Shown here one piece after another: positions 9,557-18,024 of a stretch of 64,000 nt of DNA. The notes beneath the pieces were generated by a model that saw nothing but the letters and a program-made list of their open reading frames with translations, ran no database searches and was not told the DNA's origin. Each line of letters begins with the position of its first letter. Position 1 is the first letter of the stretch. The stretch spans positions 87,489 to 151,488 of the forward strand of contig CAKPAI010000004.1 of NCBI GenBank assembly GCA_934133005.1, given 5' to 3'. A program made the position numbers and the translations under genes. Origin of the DNA: an uncultured Clostridia bacterium. Lineage in GTDB: Bacteria; Bacillota; Clostridia; TANB77; CAG-508.

Positions 9557-9949
9557 ATGAAAAAATACATAAAGAAGATATTTAGTATAATTATGTTATT
9601 TCTAATAGTTATATTATTAAATACTCCACAAACATATGCAGGACCTTCATTAGATGATGTTATAAAACAGGGAGATGATTTCCTATCTGGAGGTAATACT
9701 AGTGGAACAGTTAGTGATGATGATATATTAGAAACATCAGATTTTATATATGGTGTGTTAATGTTCATAGGAATTGCTGTAGCATTTATATGGGGAGTTA
9801 TTTTAGGAATAAGGTTTGTAACAGGAGCAATGGCAGAAAAAGCGGATGTAAAACAAGAAATTATGGTATACATATTCGGTTGTGCTATATTATTCTTAGC
9901 ACCAACTATTTGGAAGCTAGTGCTAGGTGTTACACAAGGAATTCAATAA
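9557..9949 (+). CDS. VirB2/TrbC-like pilin, copy 2 (divergent)
   Basis: The ATG at 9557 follows AAAAAGGGG and begins a clear signal peptide (MKKYIKKIF to QTYA); a TTG at 9512 is in frame but has no good binding site. The 130-residue product has a Gly/Ser/Asp-rich mature N-terminus (DFLSGGNTSGTVSDDD) and two hydrophobic helices around the loop GAMAEKADVKQ. The pattern IRFVTGAMAEKADVK aligns with IKYMTGSVESKASYK of copy 1, but the helices contain Trp and differ more than copies 1 and 3 do. It probably supplies a minor subunit; this is inference. Confidence 0.75.
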   Translation: MKKYIKKIFSIIMLFLIVILLNTPQTYAGPSLDDVIKQGDDFLSGGNTSGTVSDDDILETSDFIYGVLMFIGIAVAFIWGVILGIRFVTGAMAEKADVKQEIMVYIFGCAILFLAPTIWKLVLGVTQGIQ

Positions 9950-10027
9950 TTATAATGTTATTAATATTCTCATACACAGAGTAGGAGATATATAAATAAA
10001 AGCAAAAAAATAAGGAGGAAATAAATT

Positions 10028-10402
10028 ATGAAAAAAACAGTTAAAGTTATGTCAATAATATTATTAGCTGTAATGTTTTTAACTGTAGCCGCAACAATGG
10101 TTAATGCTGTTGATATTGCAGGAACAATAAGCAATGTTGGAAATGGTACTTATAGTGGAAATGAAGTTACAAATACTGGTAAGAAAATTGTTGGTATAGT
10201 TCAAGTTGTTGGTGTAGTTGTTGCAGTTGTTGTTATACTAGTAATTGGTATAAAATATTTAGTTGGTAGTGCTGAACAAAAAGCTGAATACAAGAAAACA
10301 ATGATACCTTACATAGTTGGTGCTGTACTTGTATTTGCAGGTTCAACAATAGTAAATGTTATTTACAATGTAACAGTTAGCATGACAAACGGAAGTAACT
10401 AG
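10028..10402 (+). CDS. VirB2/TrbC-like pilin, copy 3
   Basis: A 124-residue protein with a signal peptide (MKKTVKVMS to VNA), a short mature N-terminus (GTISNVGNGTYSGNEV), and two Val-rich helices. The loop between them, GSAEQKAEYKKTMIPYIVGA, is nearly superimposable on copy 1. The ribosome binding site AAGGAGG is the strongest of the three copies, and a strong terminator follows at 10441, so this may be the most abundant subunit. That last point is inference. Confidence 0.8.
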   Translation: MKKTVKVMSIILLAVMFLTVAATMVNAVDIAGTISNVGNGTYSGNEVTNTGKKIVGIVQVVGVVVAVVVILVIGIKYLVGSAEQKAEYKKTMIPYIVGAVLVFAGSTIVNVIYNVTVSMTNGSN

Positions 10403-10440
10403 TATTACATAGAAGTTACGAAAAAATTACAAAAAAATTA

Positions 10441-10466
10441 AAAGTGCATTTAAATGCACTTTTTTT
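10441..10466 (+). terminator. Terminator after the pilin genes
   Basis: A perfect palindrome, AAAGTGCATTT followed by AAATGCACTTT, runs into a T-tract. It separates the three small pilin genes from the PrgI-VirB4-VirB6 genes, which would keep the pilins more highly expressed. A weak promoter-like pair (TTACAT at 10477, TATAAT at 10500) follows. Confidence 0.85.
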
Positions 10467-10577
10467 GCGTTTTTTGTTACATTTTAGATTACTATATGAT
10501 ATAATTATAAATGGATAAAAATAATTTTTACGCAAGAGGAAAGGAGATATGCTTTTTTAGCATAGAAAATCTTTATT

Positions 10578-10931
10578 ATGGGAACTTATAATGTACCAAG
10601 AAATGTTAAAGGGGAAGGTAGAATACTTTTTATATTCACCCCAAAAAGTTTAGTTTATACAGTGATTGGAGCAGGTGTTGGAATATTATTTTATATTATA
10701 TTTTCAATGCTTAAATTAAAGATAGTAGGAGTAATATTTGTATTATTATTTGCCTTAATTGGGTTTTCAATAGGAACATTAAAAGTACCAAGTATAGGAA
10801 TATTAAAATCAACAAAAGTAGTTGCTGGAGAAAATATAGATGACGTAATTAAAAGAGCAATTGCATTTAAAAGAAAAGCAAATAAAATTTACATCTATGA
10901 TGATAAGGAGGTAAAAACAAATGACAAATAG
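10578..10931 (+). CDS. PrgI family (VirB3-like) secretion protein
   Basis: A 117-residue protein beginning MGTYNVPRNVKGEGRILFIF, a pattern typical of the PrgI family found in Gram-positive conjugation loci, where it takes the VirB3 place. Two adjacent hydrophobic helices (about residues 28-50 and 52-68) are followed by a basic tail (RAIAFKRKANK). It directly precedes, and overlaps by 11 bases, the next gene, and lies upstream of VirB4 as VirB3 does in most systems. An inner-membrane scaffold role is expected from the family. Confidence 0.82.
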   Translation: MGTYNVPRNVKGEGRILFIFTPKSLVYTVIGAGVGILFYIIFSMLKLKIVGVIFVLLFALIGFSIGTLKVPSIGILKSTKVVAGENIDDVIKRAIAFKRKANKIYIYDDKEVKTNDK

Positions 10932-12087
10932 TACTGATGCACTTACAATGCTATTATATATAATGGTTGCTATAATGGTATGCTTACTTATGGTTTTAGC
11001 ATTTGTATATATAAACATGAAATTAAAAACAAATAAGAAAGATAATGATCAAATAGAAATGAAGAAAAGTGAGCAGAGAAAAAATACAAAGGTAAAAAAT
11101 TATACAATAAGTTCAGTTTTTGATTTTATGGAATTTGATAAAATAGAAGATAATATGATTATCCAAAAAAACGGAAACAGATATGTAATGGTTATTGACT
11201 GTCAAGGAATAAATTATGACCTTATGTCACAAGCAGAGAAAGTTTCAGTAGAAGAAGGATTTGTACAGTTTTTAAATACTTTAACACATCCTGTACAAAT
11301 ATATACACAAACAAGAAAAATAAATCTAGAAAGTAGTCTTCAAACATACAAAGAAGAAGTAAACAAAGTTGAACAACAATTTGAAAAAGCACAGTATAAA
11401 TATAAGCAAGTAATGGAATCTCCAAATTCAACAGAAAAGCAAATTAAACAAGCTTTATATGATTATACTAAAGCAAAAAACCTTTATGAATATGGAAAAG
11501 ATATTATATATAATACAGAAAGAATGAGCTTAAATAAAAATATATTAAATAAAAAATACTATGTAGTAATTTCTTATTATTCAGAAGAAGCTGGAAACGA
11601 AAACTTAGCAAAAGAAGAAATTAGAGAACTTGCTTTTTCAGAGTTATATACAAGAGCACAAGCGATAATAAGAGCGTTAGCTGTTTCAGGAGTAAATGGA
11701 AAAGTGATGTCATCAACAGAACTTGCAGACTTATTATATGTAGCTTACAACAGAGAAGATTCAGATTCATATGGAATTGATAAGGCAATAAAAGCAGGAT
11801 ATAACGAGATGTATTCGACAGGTCAAGATTACATGGAGAAAAAGATGCAATTGCTAGATGAAGATATTGCAAGACAAGCAATGGAATTAGCTAATAATAA
11901 AGTAATTGAAGTTCAAAGTGAAAAACAAAATGAATATTTAAGCAAAGTAGAAACAAAAGAGGATATAATAAATAACTTAGCACAATTAATCATTGAAGAA
12001 AATGAAGCTATGCTTGGAAAAGATGTAGCTGAAAGAGCAAAAGATAAAGTTAGAAAGGAGAAAGCAGAGAATGGCAAAGAAGAATAA
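10921..12087 (+). CDS. Membrane protein resembling a VirB4/TraC N-terminal domain
   Basis: A 388-residue protein. It has one hydrophobic segment at residues 8-32 (LLYIMVAIMVCLLMVLAFVYI). After a basic linker comes a domain containing VFDFMEFDKIEDNMIIQKNG and YTQTRKINLESSL, which resembles the N-terminal region of TraC/VirB4-type ATPases. A long coiled-coil segment (roughly 135-200) and a charged C-terminal helix follow. No Walker A motif is present. It overlaps the 3' end of prgI and the 5' start of virB4. I read it as a separate polypeptide carrying a VirB4 N-terminal-like domain plus a membrane anchor. The assignment is moderate; the exact family is not certain. Confidence 0.6.
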   Translation: MTNSTDALTMLLYIMVAIMVCLLMVLAFVYINMKLKTNKKDNDQIEMKKSEQRKNTKVKNYTISSVFDFMEFDKIEDNMIIQKNGNRYVMVIDCQGINYDLMSQAEKVSVEEGFVQFLNTLTHPVQIYTQTRKINLESSLQTYKEEVNKVEQQFEKAQYKYKQVMESPNSTEKQIKQALYDYTKAKNLYEYGKDIIYNTERMSLNKNILNKKYYVVISYYSEEAGNENLAKEEIRELAFSELYTRAQAIIRALAVSGVNGKVMSSTELADLLYVAYNREDSDSYGIDKAIKAGYNEMYSTGQDYMEKKMQLLDEDIARQAMELANNKVIEVQSEKQNEYLSKVETKEDIINNLAQLIIEENEAMLGKDVAERAKDKVRKEKAENGKEE

Positions 12088-14032
12088 GAAAAATGATTTT
12101 GAATTACAACGTAATGATTATTCATCAAGTGAAGAAGTGCCAATTTTGCATAAAAAAACAATAAAAGAATTAATTGCTCCATCTGGAATTGATGCAAGTA
12201 ATATTGACCATTTGGAAATAGCTTCTAATGTTAAAAGATATGCAAGGTCATTCTTTGTATCAGCACTTCCTAGAATGTGTACTTTCCCTGAAATATTCAG
12301 AGATATGTATATGTTTGGAGACATAAACACATCAGTATATATAAATCCTATTGCTGAATCTAGATCTCAAAATGAATTAAACAGAACAATTAACGAAATT
12401 GAAACAGAAAGAATTGTTGCAGCAGACAGAGGAAATATCAATAGAGAATCAAATTTGGCACAAAAAAGATTTGAAGCAGAAGAATTAAGAGATCAAATTG
12501 CAGCAGGATATAACAAATTATATGAAGCATCAGTAATTTCTACACTATTTGCATATAGCTTGGAAGATTTAGATAGATTTACAAAAATGCTTTCATCAGA
12601 AATGTCTAAATCATTGGTTGGAATAAAAAGTGCATGGGGAATGCAAGAGGAAGCATTTAAATCAAATCTTCCTTTTGTAGATAACAAAATAAAGAAAACT
12701 CACACATTTGACCGTAGATCAATGGCTACAGTATTCCCATTTACAACATCAGAAGTTGGACATTCGACAGGAATTCCTTTAGGATTTAATAAACAAACTG
12801 GAGTACCAATTTTATTTGATAATTTCCATAGCTCACTTACAAATTATAATATGGTTATATTTGCAAAATCTGGTGCTGGTAAATCTGTTACAATGAAAAC
12901 TTTAATTTCAAGGTCAGCAGTACTTATGGGAATCCAAAGTTTAGCACTAGATGCAGAAGGTGAGTATAGTGTAGTTGCAGAAAGCTTGGGTGGAATAAAT
13001 GTAGTAATAAGCCCAAATTCAAAGACTGTAATCAACGTTTTTGATATAGAAACAGAAACTGTAAAAGATGAAATAACAGGAAGAGATAAAACTGTATTAA
13101 ATGTAGAAAATAAAGTTGAAGACGTAACTCAAGCTATTTTAACAATGTCAAGAGGTAGTACAAGAAGTACAGAGGTAAACGAAGTAACAAAACAAATAAT
13201 TGCAGAAAATGTAGCACAAGAATATGCAGCATATGGAATAACAAGTGATCCTGCAAGTTTATATGAGTCAGGAACAAACTACAATGGCGAAATACTAGGA
13301 AGAGCTAAGAAAAAAATGCCAACAATAGGTTCTTGGTATAAAAGACTTCAAAGAAATGCGGAAAATAATACAAACCAAGACTATAGACAACATTACAGCT
13401 ACTTATTAAAAGTTATGAAACAATATATTAGAGAATATGATGGACAAATGGCATATTTTGATGGACAATCCACATTTGACTTATTGGATGGAACATTATT
13501 CATAAATCTAGATATATCACAGCTAGAGGAAAGATTTGCAAGACCTCTTGCACAACAAATACTACTTTCTTGGATTTGGGAAAAATATGTTAAGAAAAAT
13601 AGTGAGGATAGAAGAAAAGCTGCTAAAAAGAGAGTACTAGTTGATGAAGCATGGATGCTTTTACCATATCCAGAAGCTGTAGACTTCTTAAATACTATGG
13701 CAAGACGTGCGAGAAAAAGAAACGTATCGCTTGCAATCATTTCTCAAAGATTCCAAGATTTCTATGAGAAACCTGAAGTACAAGCTGTTTTAACATCTTC
13801 AGATACTAAATTACTTTTAGCACAAGATAAGTCAGAAATAGCATATTTAAAAGAGGTGTTTAAATTAAGTGAAGGTGAAGCAGGATTCTTAGTAACTTGT
13901 GGTAGAGGTGAAGGCTTATTAAAGGTTGGAGCAGATACTGCAATACTACAAATAACTCCTACAACAAAAGAATTTGAGTTTGTTGAGACAAACCTAAATA
14001 AACTAGTGGAAAAAACTCAAAGCAATAAATAA
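12071..14032 (+). CDS. VirB4/TrsE-like type IV secretion ATPase
   Basis: A 653-residue ATPase. The N-terminal part (about 20-240) shows a VirB4 N-domain with a coiled region. The motor domain has Walker A AKSGAGKSVTMK (near residue 265) and Walker B RVLVDEAWMLLP (near residue 523), followed by RRARKRNVSLAIISQR, all typical of VirB4/TrsE proteins. VirB4 energises assembly of the channel and moves pilin subunits at the membrane. It overlaps the upstream gene by 17 bases and is followed by the VirB6-like gene after 14 bases, so the set is a tight operon. It is full length and appears intact. Confidence 0.92.
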   Translation: MAKKNKKNDFELQRNDYSSSEEVPILHKKTIKELIAPSGIDASNIDHLEIASNVKRYARSFFVSALPRMCTFPEIFRDMYMFGDINTSVYINPIAESRSQNELNRTINEIETERIVAADRGNINRESNLAQKRFEAEELRDQIAAGYNKLYEASVISTLFAYSLEDLDRFTKMLSSEMSKSLVGIKSAWGMQEEAFKSNLPFVDNKIKKTHTFDRRSMATVFPFTTSEVGHSTGIPLGFNKQTGVPILFDNFHSSLTNYNMVIFAKSGAGKSVTMKTLISRSAVLMGIQSLALDAEGEYSVVAESLGGINVVISPNSKTVINVFDIETETVKDEITGRDKTVLNVENKVEDVTQAILTMSRGSTRSTEVNEVTKQIIAENVAQEYAAYGITSDPASLYESGTNYNGEILGRAKKKMPTIGSWYKRLQRNAENNTNQDYRQHYSYLLKVMKQYIREYDGQMAYFDGQSTFDLLDGTLFINLDISQLEERFARPLAQQILLSWIWEKYVKKNSEDRRKAAKKRVLVDEAWMLLPYPEAVDFLNTMARRARKRNVSLAIISQRFQDFYEKPEVQAVLTSSDTKLLLAQDKSEIAYLKEVFKLSEGEAGFLVTCGRGEGLLKVGADTAILQITPTTKEFEFVETNLNKLVEKTQSNK

Positions 14033-14046
14033 TAAAGGAGGATAAT

Positions 14047-17000
14047 ATGAATATAAAAAATAGACTACAAAAGATAACGATAATATTAGCAATATTTTTA
14101 ATATTATTCAACTTTATGGGTTCTACTATGGTATATGCAACAATAACTATTTCAGATGATGTTATAACATGGATAAAAAGCAACTGTGATAGTATAGTGG
14201 CAGATGGTGCGGCAACTGATGTTGCTAAAGCATTTGATGTGGATGGAGTTACAGGAATTGTTATAGATAATGGAAATTTTGTTGTCCAATATAGTGGAAA
14301 TAATTGGGAAAAGACTCAAGAAACTATTACTAATAATTTAAAGAAGACTTATATGGGAAATGATGCAGCAATATTTTTTACAAAAGGAAATGTTTCCCAT
14401 ACTTCCAATAGTAATAATAGTGCAAATACTAATAATAGCAATAAAAATAAAGATACAAGTGACGATTCAGTTGTAAATTGGATATTAAACAAATATAACG
14501 TAAGTCTTTCTGCACCAACAGCAGCACAAGCTGTAAAAAATGCGATTTTAGGTACAGACGGAGTAACAGGAATAAGCATAAAAAATGAAAAATTGCATGT
14601 TGAATATAATGGACAATGGAATACGATTAAAGGAAATATTGAAAGTAAGCTCAGAAATACATATTTAAGTCAGAGCGATATAGATATATTTTTCAATGCT
14701 GATAGATTCGAGTATAGTGGAACTGAAAAAGAAGTGACTGATGATGAGTATAATAATATGTCTGAAAAAGAACAATTCTTTTATTATATTGGTAAAAATA
14801 TGGATGGAATTGATGATGCAGTAAAAGAACAATACTATTCTTGGTATACAAGTGGACAAGAAAACAATATGGGACAAAAATCTATCGAGGTAACTAAAGA
14901 TGAAAATGGAAATATTACAAATATAACTGTAAATCTTGACCAAGATCAAGCTAACGCTACTAATAATAGTAACGTTATAGCAGGCAGTAATAAAAGAGAT
15001 AAATTCTGGGACTCTGAAGCAGAGGAGACACTAGGCCTTTCAAGTTTGCTTATAGTTCCAACTGTAGGAATTGTAGTTACTGTGATAGATGGAATATATA
15101 AAGTTTTTCAAAATTTTATAATTGGAGACAGTACATTAAGTCCAAGTATTTCGTCTATAGCAGGGTCAATAAAAGATGCTTTGCCTTGGTTTGGAAATCA
15201 TATTGTAGTTGATAAAGATAGTACTGAAGCTAGTTCCTTAATTGAGCAAGGAAGTCAGGCAAGTGCAGAAGAAAAATCAAATGCTATACATATACAATAT
15301 GATGAAATATATCATTTACCAACAATGGTGCTTACACCAGCTGCGATATTTGAGGGAAAAGTTGCTGCTTTAAATGGAAACTTTTTTGATACATCAGATG
15401 CAAGTAGTGAACTTGGTGGCGAGAGTATGTCAACTGTATCACAATTAAAATCTGTTGTAAGTGGTTGGTATGTTACTTTAAGAAATATTGCTGTAGTTGG
15501 ATTACTATCGGTATTAATATATATAGGAATAAGAATAATTATAGCAAGTAGTAATAATGATAAAGCAAAATATAAGCAATTCTTTATGGATTGGATAGTT
15601 GCACTTTGTTTAATATTCTTTATGCATTATATAATGTCATTCTTAATGACTATAACAGATTCTATAACAGAAATGCTTGCAAAAAGTGGAACTTCAAGTT
15701 CGGGTTCATATGTTTCGAATGAGGTATTAGTATCTTTTGGAGAAAACGCAACAAGTAATGGAAAATATATGTATACCTCTTTTGCAGGAGTTGCAAGAAT
15801 GAGATTACAATATGATGGTAATGCTACAAAATTAGGATACGCAGCATTGTATATATGTTTTGTAGGATATACAGTATATTTCTCATTTGTATATCTAAAA
15901 AGAATTTTATATTTGTCATTCTTTACAATGATTGCGCCACTGGTTGCACTAACTTATCCAATTGATAAAATGAAAGATGGAAAGGCTCAAGCATTTAATT
16001 ATTGGTTTAAGGAATATGTATTTTATTCAATGTTACAACCATTACATTTGTTTTTATATACAGTATTTGTAAAGACTGCAATTTCACTTGCATCTAAGAA
16101 TATGATATATGCAATAGTTGCAATGGCATTTATTATACCAGCTGAAAAGATAGTTAAGAGCATGTTTGGTATTCAAGGTAAAACAGAAGGAGCTCTTGGA
16201 GGATTTGTTGGAGCAACAGTTGCTTCACATATGTTTGGAGCAATGAAGCAAAGACAAAAACCACCAAAGCCACCAAAAGAGGGAGTACCTTCTGGTGCAC
16301 AAAAACCAAGAATTGCATCAAACCCAAGTGCTGTAAAGGAAATGGATGCATTTGACTATTCAGATGTACAAAATGCTGGTGCTAGTACAATTAGAACTGA
16401 AGACAATAATGCAGAGTTACAATCTGGAGGAGCGACAGCAACATTAAATACACCTCAAGGTGCAAATGTTACTGGTGATAATAATCTTCCTGAAGAAAAT
16501 AATCCAAATAGTACTCAAGGAGCAAACGGAGCTGTACCAACAGCAAACTTAACTCAAGAACAAAGAGAGGCACTTAATACCCAAGCGAGTGCATCAACTA
16601 CTAGAGCAAATGATGGAAATAATAATTCTGGAACAACAAGAAAAAGAGCAATTAGAGATTCAAGTTTTGGAAGAGCGGTTGGTAGAAGATGGACTGCTGC
16701 TGGAGGACTTGGAGGTATAGCTGCAGGAGCTGCTAAAAGTGCTGGAAAAGGAATTGTCAAAGGATATGCTAGAGCTGCAGGAACAGTAGGACTTGCAACA
16801 GTTGGACTTGGACTTGGAATGGTCGGCGGTGATTTGAATAATTCATGGCAAGGTTTAGCTGCTGGAGCTGGTGTTGGTGCATACTTAGGTGGAAATATAG
16901 GTCAAAAAGCTACAAATGCAATATCAGATACATTGAATGGTAATAATGAAATTTCAAGATTTGTTTCTGAAGTGTATAATGGAAGTCCTGAAGAGAGTGC

Positions 17001-17547
17001 TAGAGAACATGCAAAAAGAGAATATAGGAATGATAGAAGAAATCTTGAAAGGATTTTACAAGATCACCAAAACGAAGACGGAGGAAAAGGTTGGACAATA
17101 AAACAAGCAAGAAATTATGCAGAGCAAGAGTATGATATGATGTATAACTCAAAAACACAAGATGTTGATTTAGCAGATAAGGCAATTGCATTAAAAGATC
17201 ATTATGTAAATGATTTACATATGAGTGAGGATAATGCTAAGAAGAAAGCAGCAGGAATACTAAATGCAACTAAGTATTATGATAGATCTACATTTACAAG
17301 TAGTAAGAAATTGGCAGAAGCTAAGAAGGCAATGACATCAAGAGTACAAGAACAAAAAGGTTTAAATGCAGCACAAGCAAAAGTTGCTGTAGATGCTCAC
17401 TTTAGTGATATTGCTAAACTTCATGGAATAGAAAAAATGCCAAAAAATACAAGAAACCAAACTACAACCCAACAAAATGAGACTCAAAACACAAGTAGAG
17501 ACAACGGAAATAGTAGACAACGAAACACTCAAAACAATAATCAATAA
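14047..17547 (+). CDS. VirB6/TrbL-like channel protein with duplicated N-terminal domain
   Basis: The 1166-residue protein starts with a signal-like helix (residues 8-31). Two similar segments follow (about 34-120 and 138-225). Each runs from a VxxWI start through DGVTGIxIxNxxxxVxY to an IFF/FF end; this domain is not one I can name. The central region (about 335-730) has several membrane helices, typical of VirB6/TrbL channel subunits. The C-terminal 400 residues are low-complexity and Ala/Gly-rich, then a charged helical region ending in an Asn/Gln-rich tail. A strong AAAGGAGG site precedes the ATG. It follows virB4 immediately. Membrane channel role is inferred from topology and position. 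Confidence 0.75.
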   Translation: MNIKNRLQKITIILAIFLILFNFMGSTMVYATITISDDVITWIKSNCDSIVADGAATDVAKAFDVDGVTGIVIDNGNFVVQYSGNNWEKTQETITNNLKKTYMGNDAAIFFTKGNVSHTSNSNNSANTNNSNKNKDTSDDSVVNWILNKYNVSLSAPTAAQAVKNAILGTDGVTGISIKNEKLHVEYNGQWNTIKGNIESKLRNTYLSQSDIDIFFNADRFEYSGTEKEVTDDEYNNMSEKEQFFYYIGKNMDGIDDAVKEQYYSWYTSGQENNMGQKSIEVTKDENGNITNITVNLDQDQANATNNSNVIAGSNKRDKFWDSEAEETLGLSSLLIVPTVGIVVTVIDGIYKVFQNFIIGDSTLSPSISSIAGSIKDALPWFGNHIVVDKDSTEASSLIEQGSQASAEEKSNAIHIQYDEIYHLPTMVLTPAAIFEGKVAALNGNFFDTSDASSELGGESMSTVSQLKSVVSGWYVTLRNIAVVGLLSVLIYIGIRIIIASSNNDKAKYKQFFMDWIVALCLIFFMHYIMSFLMTITDSITEMLAKSGTSSSGSYVSNEVLVSFGENATSNGKYMYTSFAGVARMRLQYDGNATKLGYAALYICFVGYTVYFSFVYLKRILYLSFFTMIAPLVALTYPIDKMKDGKAQAFNYWFKEYVFYSMLQPLHLFLYTVFVKTAISLASKNMIYAIVAMAFIIPAEKIVKSMFGIQGKTEGALGGFVGATVASHMFGAMKQRQKPPKPPKEGVPSGAQKPRIASNPSAVKEMDAFDYSDVQNAGASTIRTEDNNAELQSGGATATLNTPQGANVTGDNNLPEENNPNSTQGANGAVPTANLTQEQREALNTQASASTTRANDGNNNSGTTRKRAIRDSSFGRAVGRRWTAAGGLGGIAAGAAKSAGKGIVKGYARAAGTVGLATVGLGLGMVGGDLNNSWQGLAAGAGVGAYLGGNIGQKATNAISDTLNGNNEISRFVSEVYNGSPEESAREHAKREYRNDRRNLERILQDHQNEDGGKGWTIKQARNYAEQEYDMMYNSKTQDVDLADKAIALKDHYVNDLHMSEDNAKKKAAGILNATKYYDRSTFTSSKKLAEAKKAMTSRVQEQKGLNAAQAKVAVDAHFSDIAKLHGIEKMPKNTRNQTTTQQNETQNTSRDNGNSRQRNTQNNNQ

Positions 17548-17551
17548 AAGT

Positions 17552-17593
17552 AATAGCAAGTATATAATTAAATACTTGCTATTTACTATTTTT
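17552..17593 (+). terminator. Terminator after the VirB6-like gene
   Basis: AATAGCAAGTAT pairs with ATACTTGCTATT, twelve base pairs, followed by TACTATTTTT. Confidence 0.85.
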
Positions 17594-17600
17594 AGTAAGT

Positions 17601-17629
17601 TTGACAAAACTTCTAGAAAATAATATAAT
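17601..17629 (+). promoter_or_regulatory. Near-consensus sigma-A promoter of the 71-residue singleton
   Basis: TTGACA (17601-17606), 17-base spacer and TATAAT (17624-17629), both hexamers perfect; ribosome binding site TTAGGAGG follows at 17644-17651. Confidence 0.9.
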
Positions 17630-17661
17630 TATATTAACATAATCTTAGGAGGTTTGTTGAA

Positions 17662-17877
17662 ATGAAAGCACCAATGTACCATGATGGTAAGCGTTTAGCA
17701 TATGAGGAGACATTTCGTTCTCCTTTTGCAAGACCTACAGAAGTCTCGGCTCAGGAGGTTCTAAAATCTATTAGAAGCGAACACAGCTCTGCATATGGTT
17801 GGGTTGAGTTGAAAGGATGGATTGAGAAAACTCCAGAGGGATTTGTCGCAGTGCGACATCATGCGCAGTACAGATAA
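17662..17877 (+). CDS. Small protein of unknown function with foreign codon use
   Basis: A 71-residue soluble protein with no signal peptide, rich in charged and aromatic residues (YHDGKRLAYEETFRSPFARP; AYGWVELKGWIEKTPEGFVAV). I do not recognise it. It has a consensus promoter, a strong AGGAGG site and a strong terminator, so it forms a self-contained transcription unit. Its codons include CGT, CGA, GTC, TCG and GCG, which the surrounding genes almost never use. It sits between the VirB6-like and VirB8-like genes. High expression is suggested by the signals; acquisition from elsewhere is suggested by the codons. Function unknown. Confidence 0.75.
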   Translation: MKAPMYHDGKRLAYEETFRSPFARPTEVSAQEVLKSIRSEHSSAYGWVELKGWIEKTPEGFVAVRHHAQYR

Positions 17878-17884
17878 GGACTAA

Positions 17885-17937
17885 AAAACGATTCTTGGGA
17901 ATATTGCCGATTGGCATAGCTCAAGAATCGTTTTTTT
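17885..17937 (+). terminator. Strong branched terminator after the 71-residue gene
   Basis: AAAACGATTCTTG pairs with CAAGAATCGTTTT, thirteen base pairs, enclosing a smaller TGCC-GATT-GGCA hairpin, and ends in a T-run. Confidence 0.92.
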
Positions 17938-18024
17938 GTATTTAATAAAATTTTAATAAACTATGGCATGTTAAGGGTAAATATGATATTATATAATTAT
18001 GTAATTTACTAGTAGGAGGTATTT

